Source: Alteraurantiacibacter hainanensis (lineage in GTDB: Bacteria; Pseudomonadota; Alphaproteobacteria; Sphingomonadales; Sphingomonadaceae). From it: DNA of 64,000 nt. The notes beneath the pieces are model-generated. The model was given only the letters and a program-made list of their open reading frames with translations, made no database searches and was not told the origin of the DNA. Below are positions 55,980-62,350 of the stretch, piece after piece. The position numbers were made by a program, and so were the translations under genes. Every line of letters begins with the position of its first letter. The stretch's first letter is position 1. Location: positions 434,001-498,000 of the forward strand of contig NZ_JAZAPB010000002.1 in assembly GCF_036321025.1 (NCBI RefSeq), written 5' to 3'.

Positions 55980-56369
55980 TACCAGGTCCGGTTGGAGGGA
56001 ATGAAGTGGCAGGTTACAGGGGATAGGCCCCGCGGCGCTCGCTCCCCTGCAGACGGGGGAGCGAGGTCGTGTGTCGACAAGCTCTTAAGCATTGGGACAA
56101 CGCCCCCTTCCGCGCCCTGCAGCAAGGTAGGACCGGCTTTGATGACGGTCGCATTCCCTAATTCAAGCAGATCGACCGGAAGCGATCAATCCCGGCAGCG
56201 CGCATGTCACCATTTTGGACATGGGCGGGACGCCTTGACCTTGTTTGCCACTAGCTCGCCAAGGAGCTTGCCGCGCATGTTGATTGTTGCGTTAAGTGTC
56301 CGCGCAGTTGCTGTAAGTTCGACGATCGGAAGCACCGAGACAAGCGTGTAGGATCCTGGTCGGCCGAAA
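55980..56369. other. 390-bp interval upstream of the ABC exporter
   Basis: No supported gene and no lasso-type small ORF seen on either strand. It contains the hairpin at 56038-56065. It separates the ABC exporter from the beta-barrel gene on the same strand, so a promoter for the exporter is likely here. Confidence 0.5.
56038..56065 (-). promoter_or_regulatory. Strong hairpin in the leader of the ABC exporter gene
   Basis: CTCGCTCCCC and GGGGAGCGAG form a perfect 10-bp stem with an 8-nt loop, 59 bp upstream of the exporter start. There is no T-run on either side, so it is not a standard terminator. A structured leader could be a terminator variant or a recognition element for the NusG-type protein encoded next door (inference). 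Confidence 0.5.
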
Positions 56370-57299
56370 TTAGAAGCGGCGTCTTATTGCAAAGCGCCCC
56401 TGCACATAGTCATATCCGCCAGCTTGCACGGCATTATTGCCCGGCGTGTTCGCATAGATCACTTCAACTGTAATGTTCCAGGGGCCGACGGAAGGACTCT
56501 GCACTCTCCCTTCCGCATAATTCGCCTGCCGCCAGTCTCCTCCTGTGAACCGCTGCGCTCCAAGTCCGCCGACGGCGAGGAACTGCCAGCCCCCGACGAA
56601 GCGGCGCAGCTGTACGGTGGGAAGAACCTGTCCGAAGTCTCGCGGTGAAAAATAGTCGAACTCACCTGGTTCGGTGCTGTGGAAGTAGCGCGTCCGGAGT
56701 TGCACACTCAATCCAGCATCGGGTTTCAAAACGTGAATAAAGTTGGCGCGCAGATGAATTCGTTCATTGTCTCCGGAAAATTCCTGCAGACCGGTGAGAA
56801 CCGTGAATATGTTTCGATCATCAACCGGCAGGTCAATCACCCCGCCTGCAAAAGTGGTGTAGAGGTCGCGTTCGAGACCGAGGGGAGTTTCGATGATGTC
56901 GCGTTCGATGAAAAACTCTTTGCGAAACCGTGACTCATCATGGATCGAGGCACTGCCAATGACGTCGTTGCCATCGGTGCCGAGCCGCGCAGCCCAAGTC
57001 CATTCATCAGACCGGTCACCGGCTTGAAGGAAGACGCGCTGGCGCTCCCGGACCGGTCCACCGAGAGGCTCGTACCATGCATTCTCGAGCCGGATCCCGA
57101 TGCGATCTGCGTCTCCGTCATTGCGCAAGTCGAAATCAAGCGCAGCACGAAGGATTGTCGTGTTATCACTGTCGCCAGATGCAAAAATTTCGGTCCCCAA
57201 TGCAGGTACGCTGTCTCCGGCCTCCTGCGACAATGCGGGGGCGGCAAGCGCGAGCGTCGCGGCGAACATTCCCATACTGGTTAGCGGCCTCAGCCCCAT
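56370..57299 (-). CDS. Predicted outer membrane beta-barrel protein partnered with GT2
   Basis: 309 residues with signal peptide (MGLRPLTSMGMFAATLALAAPALSQ, noted by its end LAAPALSQ). The rest is made of alternating amphipathic strands rich in Tyr, Phe and Arg and ends in FAIRRRF with a terminal Phe, as expected for an outer membrane barrel. The start overlaps the GT2 stop by 10 nt. Together they resemble synthase plus outer membrane porin pairs for poly-N-acetylglucosamine or related polymers (inference). Confidence 0.7.
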   Translation of the reverse strand: MGLRPLTSMGMFAATLALAAPALSQEAGDSVPALGTEIFASGDSDNTTILRAALDFDLRNDGDADRIGIRLENAWYEPLGGPVRERQRVFLQAGDRSDEWTWAARLGTDGNDVIGSASIHDESRFRKEFFIERDIIETPLGLERDLYTTFAGGVIDLPVDDRNIFTVLTGLQEFSGDNERIHLRANFIHVLKPDAGLSVQLRTRYFHSTEPGEFDYFSPRDFGQVLPTVQLRRFVGGWQFLAVGGLGAQRFTGGDWRQANYAEGRVQSPSVGPWNITVEVIYANTPGNNAVQAGGYDYVQGRFAIRRRF

Positions 57300-58726
57300 T
57301 GCTTGGTCCTTCCGATAAATTCCGACGCGTAGCCCCACACCGAGACCGGCTGCATCACGAGCGGGTAGAAGAAGGCGAATGCGATGAAGCCCAGGGCGCT
57401 TTTCTCCATGGCGATGCCTTCGCGCTTCATCATGCGAGTCTGAATGCGGTAAATGATGACGTTCCACAGGGCCGCCAGCGGCAGCACCAGCAAGGTGACG
57501 GGACCCGCGAGCCAGAAGATCCCGAATAGCGCGAGCGCGATGCCCGGCAGGAATGCGAAGGTGAAGGCCAGGTCTATGGCGATGAACAGGAGGTTCCAGT
57601 AGATGAACATCGTGCCCAGCCTTGGCTTGAGCAGCAGGCTCTTGTGCAGGTTGAGCGCCTCGATCATCCCGCGCGCCCAGCGCTTTCGCTGACGGGCGAG
57701 CGCGGGAAAGTCTTCCGGCGCGTGCGTCCAAGCAACCGCGTCCTCTGCATGGCGCACGCGGTAGCCACGGCGCAGGAGCGACCAGGTCAGGACGATGTCT
57801 TCGCCCACTGTATCGGGCCAGCCGCCGGCCTCGATCAGTGCAGCCTTACGGTAAAGGGAGAAAGCACCCTGTGCGACGAGGGTCGAATTAAACATCCCTT
57901 GCATGCGTTTGACGGCTGCAATCCCGTGGAAATAATCCCACTGCTGAGCTGCGGCGACAAGGCTTGCTTTCGGATTAGCCACGAGTACCGTCCCGGCGAT
58001 TGCGGCGGTCTGGGGAGGGGCCGCATATAGATGCGCGACGATCGATGATATTGCGCCCGGCTCGAGCCGGGTATCGGCATCAATCGTGATCACAAGGTCG
58101 TGAAAGGCCTGCTCAAGGCCATGGTTGAGCGCAGCAGCCTTTCCGCTGTTCCTTTGCATTCGCAAGATCACGAGGGAAAAGTCGTCGCGCGCCGCGAAAA
58201 GGCTCCGACAGCCCGAAGCAACGTCGAAGGTCCTGTCCTGCGAACCGTCATCGACCACAATCACCTCAATGGGTCCTGGATAGGGGCTCGTGCTCAAAGA
58301 GCGGAGGGTCTGCGAAATCATGTCCTCTTCCTGATATGCGGCGATGAGGACAGAAATTCCCGGCCATGTCGGAGGATCGGCGCGGAGTGAGGTCGGACGA
58401 AGCACGAGCGATGACAGGAGGAAGGCGTTCATGAAGCCGGGGACATAGGCGATGAAGGTGAGAACAAGGATCGCGAGTAGCGGATGGCTGAGCTGGCCAA
58501 GATCGGCAAGCCAGGGGAGAGACAGCCAAAGTGAGAAGATCATCCAAGCGAGTGCGAACCCGAGACTTGCCATGAAGACCAGGTATCGCCGCCGCGTTCG
58601 GCGAGCCCAGTAGTCCCGATCCTGCCGCAAGCCAAAGGCCCTGCGCTCTGGCTGACCGTAATAATTCTGCTGGACCGCAGGTGAAGTGAGCCTGGTATTC
58701 ATCGGAAATCTCGAGGGTGCTGGCAT
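57290..58726 (-). CDS. Processive GT2 glycosyltransferase (PgaC/cellulose synthase-like)
   Basis: 478 residues, or 470 from the ATG at 58702. Two N-terminal membrane segments precede a GT2 domain with ISVLIAAYQEEDMIS, VIVVDDGSQDRT, TIDADTRLEPGAI (DxD), WPDTVGEDIVLTW and the processive motif RQRKRWARGM (QxxRW), then three or four C-terminal membrane segments. It polymerises a beta-linked sugar at the inner membrane. It heads a two-gene unit with the barrel protein and is divergent from the small ORF at 58832. Confidence 0.9.
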   Translation of the reverse strand: MPAPSRFPMNTRLTSPAVQQNYYGQPERRAFGLRQDRDYWARRTRRRYLVFMASLGFALAWMIFSLWLSLPWLADLGQLSHPLLAILVLTFIAYVPGFMNAFLLSSLVLRPTSLRADPPTWPGISVLIAAYQEEDMISQTLRSLSTSPYPGPIEVIVVDDGSQDRTFDVASGCRSLFAARDDFSLVILRMQRNSGKAAALNHGLEQAFHDLVITIDADTRLEPGAISSIVAHLYAAPPQTAAIAGTVLVANPKASLVAAAQQWDYFHGIAAVKRMQGMFNSTLVAQGAFSLYRKAALIEAGGWPDTVGEDIVLTWSLLRRGYRVRHAEDAVAWTHAPEDFPALARQRKRWARGMIEALNLHKSLLLKPRLGTMFIYWNLLFIAIDLAFTFAFLPGIALALFGIFWLAGPVTLLVLPLAALWNVIIYRIQTRMMKREGIAMEKSALGFIAFAFFYPLVMQPVSVWGYASEFIGRTKQWG

Positions 58727-58831
58727 CCAGGACTACACGCCAGTGGTAAATCCAGCGTTAAACCTAATTGGTGAGGCATTCTGAAAGCCTCGCGCTTGAG
58801 AAACCTCTTTCTAACGAAGGAGGATGGGTAG

Positions 58832-58924
58832 ATGGGGCAAGCGATCGTCAGCCGTGCTGTGGATTTTTCACTGCTGCTCAGCCTTTTTGCCGGCAAAGCC
58901 GCTATCGCCTTCATTTTCGTCTGA
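58832..58924 (+). CDS. Very small hydrophobic peptide ORF
   Basis: 30 codons starting 8 nt after AAGGAGG, one of the best ribosome binding sites in the window. The peptide has a short N-terminal part (MGQAIVSRAVD) and a hydrophobic remainder (FSLLLSLFAGKAAIAFIFV). It could be a membrane peptide or a leader/regulatory ORF. An overlapping frame starting at 58824 is less well spaced. Confidence 0.4.
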   Translation: MGQAIVSRAVDFSLLLSLFAGKAAIAFIFV

Positions 58925-58935
58925 CCCAGTTCGAA

Positions 58936-59247
58936 TCAGTTCGAAAACGATAAAGCGTAGGTTTCGGGCCCAGGAGGCGGGGGCAGTATCCCGAAATCAA
59001 TTGCCCACCAGAGAAGGTGCTCGGCACCGCTTAGTAAGGAGACCGCCGCTGCGGCCGCAAGCACGCTCATGGCGACGACAGTAAGCTGGTTATCTGCCTT
59101 GAAGCGGTGGTCACTGGGTGCTTCAGGTGCGGGCGAAAACGCTACAACGATCTCTTTCCTTGCTGCCAATTCCGGCATCACCAGGTTGTCCGCGCAATCG
59201 TCGAGCACGCCAGTCTCGGGCGTGCTCCAATCTGATATCTTGTCCAT
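58936..59247 (-). CDS. Small membrane protein with Pro-rich C-terminus
   Basis: 103 residues from the ATG at 59247. The frame stays open to 59460, and a 174-residue version is possible. The protein has a soluble N-terminal half with two Cys-flanking acidic stretches, one membrane segment (LTVVAMSVLAAAAAVSLLSGAEHLLWWAI) noted around residues 55-83, and the tail FGILPPPPGPETYALSFSN. I do not recognise it. It is convergent with the 58832 ORF and divergent from the FixJ-like regulator. Confidence 0.5.
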   Translation of the reverse strand: MDKISDWSTPETGVLDDCADNLVMPELAARKEIVVAFSPAPEAPSDHRFKADNQLTVVAMSVLAAAAAVSLLSGAEHLLWWAIDFGILPPPPGPETYALSFSN

Positions 59248-59571
59248 GGGATATGAAAGTACCGCTGACAGTCTGAATTTTTCGCAAAGAGCCCGGTGTG
59301 AGTCCGAGCCAAATTCGGAAACGCGCCCCACTACAATACCAAGATGTTGTTGCAACGGGTAATTTCCGGGCCTCTGGCGGAGAGATTGAGCGTTATCCAA
59401 ATGGTCTTGCAGGTCGCCAGTCGACAAGTGGCCGATTACTCGGATAACCCGCTCGCGCATGTTCGTTGCGTTAACCCGGCAATCATCTCGCGCCCTACGG
59501 GCAGATACCTATTGGCCCATAGGCGCCATGCGTATATGCCCTTAAGGAATAATACAATACAAGGGTTTAGC
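59248..59571. other. 324-bp interval upstream of the FixJ-like regulator
   Basis: This contains the possible N-terminal extension of the 58936 gene (open minus frame to 59460) and the promoter region of the regulator. From 59540 the composition turns AT-rich (AAGGAATAATACAATACAAG), fitting a promoter for 59572. Confidence 0.4.
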
Positions 59572-60174
59572 ATGCGAGCTTACATTGTTGATACCGATCC
59601 GGGCCGGCGTGCCGCGGTCTCCCGAACTTTCCTTGATCAAGGATGGCATGCCGAGATCTTCGAGTCCGCAGAGGAGTTTGCCATCTTTGGAGCGGATGAA
59701 GGTTTTGTCCTCGCATATGATCGACCTGGACCAAGGAGCGCCATAGAGAAGATGGAGTGCTGGAAGGGCAAACGCGGACACCTTCCTGTCGTTCTGTATT
59801 CAGATAGGCTCGATTTGGAGCACGTCATAAAGGCGATCGTTGCTGGCGCGATCGACTATCTGCAATGGCCGATTTCTGCTCAGCAGGTGGATCGGTTTGT
59901 CCAAAATATTTCCACCAGAGCGGAGGTCCGTCGGCGAGAGGAGCTTGTGAGGTTCGAGGCGGGCCAACTTGTCAACAGCCTCTCGCCAAGGGAAAGGGAA
60001 GTTCTCACCTTGGTCACGCGGGGGCACTCGAATAACAGCATCGCGAAAGACCTGGGCATCAGCCCGCGCACCGTAGAAATCCACCGGGCAAGCGCGTTCA
60101 AAAAGATCAATGCTGGATCGACCGCCGATGCGGTGCGGACTGGTGTCTACGCGGGTCTCGATATGGAGGACTGA
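59572..60174 (+). CDS. FixJ-like response regulator with degenerate receiver, LuxR HTH
   Basis: 200 residues. The N-terminal receiver-like domain begins AYIVDTDPGRRAAVSRTFLDQGW; the usual phospho-acceptor position may be the Asp of LAYDRPGP. The conserved Lys before Pro after beta-5 is Trp (DYLQWPIS). The C-terminal HTH is canonical: LSPREREVLTLVTRGHSNNSIAKDLGISPRTVEIHRA, visible as SPREREVLTLV and ISPRTVEIHR. It probably controls the surrounding locus, perhaps without phosphorylation. Confidence 0.88.
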   Translation: MRAYIVDTDPGRRAAVSRTFLDQGWHAEIFESAEEFAIFGADEGFVLAYDRPGPRSAIEKMECWKGKRGHLPVVLYSDRLDLEHVIKAIVAGAIDYLQWPISAQQVDRFVQNISTRAEVRRREELVRFEAGQLVNSLSPREREVLTLVTRGHSNNSIAKDLGISPRTVEIHRASAFKKINAGSTADAVRTGVYAGLDMED

Positions 60175-60610
60175 AGCCTTCCCTGCGGGCAGCATCTTCG
60201 ATAGCCAGAAGGGTCTCGATCCATCCGCAAAGTAGTGCCACCTCCCGGTGGGATCCTGCTGTACGGGCATGGACATCGAACAGCCCGGAGCGCACTGCGA
60301 CAAGGTACTGGCCGTCAGACAATTCGACGGATATCTCGAGTATCGCAGAAGAGGTCAGCGCGTTTGCGGCCTTATCGAACGTGCCTCCCTCAAGATAGGC
60401 TTCGAACAATTCTTCCGGGAGTTCGCATGCAACTAGCTCGCGGAAGGGGCCGGGCGCGATCTGGATTAGGTGAAACACGTGGCGCAAAGCCTCTTCCAGC
60501 CCGATCTCCTCCGCTGGAAGTCGCGCGGCCAGAGTTCTAAGCCTGCCAAACCATAGGTCGGGAGCGAGGGAGCCGATAGCTCGATGTTCGTTTCCACTTC
60601 CCGGCGTCAT
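60107..60610 (-). CDS. Unknown protein downstream of the PqqD-like gene
   Basis: 167 residues with the codon use of a real gene. It is mostly helical and soluble, for example EEIGLEEALRHVFHLIQIAPGPFRELV and ALLCGWIETLLAIEDAARREG, noted as EEALRHVFHLIQ and WIETLLAIEDAA. No family recognised. The end overlaps the 3' end of the FixJ-like gene by 68 nt on the other strand. It is in the same direction as the RiPP genes, 275 bp downstream of pqqD, and could belong to that module. Confidence 0.55.
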   Translation of the reverse strand: MTPGSGNEHRAIGSLAPDLWFGRLRTLAARLPAEEIGLEEALRHVFHLIQIAPGPFRELVACELPEELFEAYLEGGTFDKAANALTSSAILEISVELSDGQYLVAVRSGLFDVHARTAGSHREVALLCGWIETLLAIEDAARREGFSPPYRDPRRHQSAPHRRSIQH

Positions 60611-60885
60611 ACCCTAGCCCCGCATTGCCCGCACGATGAACACGCTGGAGGACCACCTGCCTCGTCAACTTCTGAGCGCAGCACAGATAAAGCTCGGTCC
60701 GATTGTGTTGCCCAGCGCCTAGCTTCGACCCCTCGATTACTGAACACAGACTTTAGGCCATTAACCCGAGTGTCAACAAGGTTCTGTGGTACTTACGGAC
60801 AGAATGTTCCAGTCTCCGTGCCAATTCGAAACTGTTCGTGCCCCAAGGTTCGACAGGGTACTTTTAGCCAAGTTATAATGCGTCG
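60611..60885. other. 275-bp gap between pqqD and the 60107 gene
   Basis: No supported gene. A 28-codon plus-strand ORF (60636-60722) has no ribosome binding site and no RiPP leader motif, and minus-strand frames are closed quickly. A promoter for the 60107 gene is possible. Confidence 0.4.
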
Positions 60886-61182
60886 CTATTTGGCTGGTTG
60901 CGGGGTGATCAGGCGCTGGCCAACCATGTCTTTGAGCAAGCAAATGACATCGTCTTTCGCACGAGCGGCATCGATGTCGTATTCCAGGCAAATGGATGCG
61001 CAGATGTCGTGCAAGCTCTGCCCCCTCTTGACGTCTCCCCAGATTTGCGTGCCAACCGCATCAAGGCCGATATAGGTGCCTGTCTCTAGGTGCAGGATCA
61101 CGGTCTCGCCGGATACCTGCGTCTCCACAATATCGCGACTGACCACCCAGCGAGCGTTCTCGCCGATCTTCTCATGATTCAT
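60886..61182 (-). CDS. PqqD-family protein (RiPP recognition element, lasso B1-like)
   Basis: 98 residues. The PqqD fold is visible in ETVILHLETGTYIGLDAVGTQIWGDVKRG (noted as LETGTYIGLDAVGTQIW) and SLHDICASICLEYDID, ending GQRLITPQ. PqqD-like proteins bind RiPP leader peptides and pass them to processing enzymes; B1 does this for B2 in lasso biosynthesis. Its start overlaps the kinase-like gene stop, so it is coupled to the precursor-kinase unit. Confidence 0.88.
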   Translation of the reverse strand: MNHEKIGENARWVVSRDIVETQVSGETVILHLETGTYIGLDAVGTQIWGDVKRGQSLHDICASICLEYDIDAARAKDDVICLLKDMVGQRLITPQPAK

Positions 61183-62167
61183 GACCTCGTTTCTTCTCCT
61201 CGTTGACCCTATCGCGTTGGTCATCGCGCTGGTTCCCATGGCCGGCCACTGCGGCACGGATCGCCGCTCTGAGCCGAGGCAAGGTCTGGTAATCGTGAGA
61301 ATAAGTCATCCTGAATGCCCGGGCTTTCGAGGCGATAAGGGCGCAGGCTTCGAGTTTCGTGCTCGCGCGCTCGAGATCGTGGATATCGAGAGAAAAGCTG
61401 TTCTCGACCAGCGCCATGCAGGCTTCGGCGGCGAGCATTGGCGCAATACGGGCTTCGCTTGGGTCTGGGCGCGGATCGAGGACGAATAGGCCGCCGAGAC
61501 TTGCTGGCGCCAGCCCATTTCTCAGGCCGCGGCAATGCACATGCATCTTTGCGGAATAACTGGCGACGGTGCTCGTCCAAGGGGGATAGGCGAAAAGGTG
61601 CGCGATGGAATCGGGGTTGAGCCGCAGGTCTTTGACGAGCGGCCGAGCGAGCAGTTCCTCGCCCTCGCGCTCGAGGCAGATCGCGTCGTCGGTCATGAGA
61701 GTGTAGCCATCGTGCAGGAAACTTGCAGCGAGGGTGGACTTGCCAAAGCCGGTCGCGCCAAGGAACAGGTATGCATGCCCATTATGCTCGACGCCCGACG
61801 CATGCAGGACCAGGTGCCCGAGTTGCGCGGCAAGCCGGGGTAAGAGCTGGTCGACAAGCAGGTGCTGGATATTGCTGGCCGGCGTGGCCGGGGGGCGATG
61901 GAGCAGCGCTATCTTCTTCCCGACAGTGGATACCATGAACTGTACGCCTCCCGGAAAGCGGACCACGATCTCGTGGCAGGGGGTGCAGGTCTGCGACACG
62001 GCGCAGTAACCGTCATCCCACGTCCCTCTCGCAAGGTGTTTCACTTGCCTTGGGGCTACCCAGGGAGAGGTCAACTCCCATCCGTCGAGGTGTGCCACGC
62101 GCGGCAGGCTGAGATCGTCATGACCGATTGCACGGCTATCGCAATCCTGCCAAACCCTGCCAAGCAC
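61172..62167 (-). CDS. HPr kinase-like protein of the RiPP module
   Basis: 331 residues from a GTG 4 nt after the precursor stop codon. The P-loop is LGATGFGKSTLAASFL, preceded by HLVLHASGVEHNGHAYLF and followed by the acidic TDDAICLE, as in HprK and HprK-related kinase A proteins. No N-terminal HPr-sensing domain is seen. In paeninodin-type lasso clusters related kinases phosphorylate the precursor; in HPr-rel-A systems the target is unproven. Confidence 0.87.
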   Translation of the reverse strand: MLGRVWQDCDSRAIGHDDLSLPRVAHLDGWELTSPWVAPRQVKHLARGTWDDGYCAVSQTCTPCHEIVVRFPGGVQFMVSTVGKKIALLHRPPATPASNIQHLLVDQLLPRLAAQLGHLVLHASGVEHNGHAYLFLGATGFGKSTLAASFLHDGYTLMTDDAICLEREGEELLARPLVKDLRLNPDSIAHLFAYPPWTSTVASYSAKMHVHCRGLRNGLAPASLGGLFVLDPRPDPSEARIAPMLAAEACMALVENSFSLDIHDLERASTKLEACALIASKARAFRMTYSHDYQTLPRLRAAIRAAVAGHGNQRDDQRDRVNEEKKRGHES

Positions 62168-62170
62168 GGG

Positions 62171-62320
62171 TCAGCCACGCCTTCTGGCAAGAGGGGCGGA
62201 AGAGTTTTCGGCTGCCGTTCCGCTTCCGCCTGCGGTCAGTTTGGTTACCGATCCGTAGACGTGCAAACGGGGGGGCGCGTAGGCGCGCTTGCCAGCAGAA
62301 TTGGCAGGCGGAACAGTCAA
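62171..62320 (-). CDS. Lasso-type RiPP precursor peptide (TTG start)
   Basis: 49 residues lying wholly in the gap between the cyclase-like and kinase-like genes. The leader contains YAPPRLHVYGSVTKLT, an exact fit to the lasso leader consensus YxxPxLxxxGxxxxxT, whose Thr is normally the penultimate leader residue. Cutting after the following Ala gives the core GGSGTAAENSSAPLARRRG: Gly at position 1 and Glu at position 8, as needed for an 8-residue macrolactam ring. The TTG start is supported by GAGGGG nine bases upstream; an in-frame TGA three codons before rules out a longer version. It lies 30 nt after the cyclase stop and 3 nt before the kinase start. Processing and topology are inferred. 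Confidence 0.85.
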   Translation of the reverse strand: MTVPPANSAGKRAYAPPRLHVYGSVTKLTAGGSGTAAENSSAPLARRRG

Positions 62321-62350
62321 GTATTTTCACCCCTCGATACGTATTAACGC

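Noticed and set aside
60636..60722. 28-codon plus-strand ORF near the PqqD-like gene, considered as RiPP precursor
   Set aside because: There is no ribosome binding site, no leader motif, and it is on the opposite strand to the RiPP genes.
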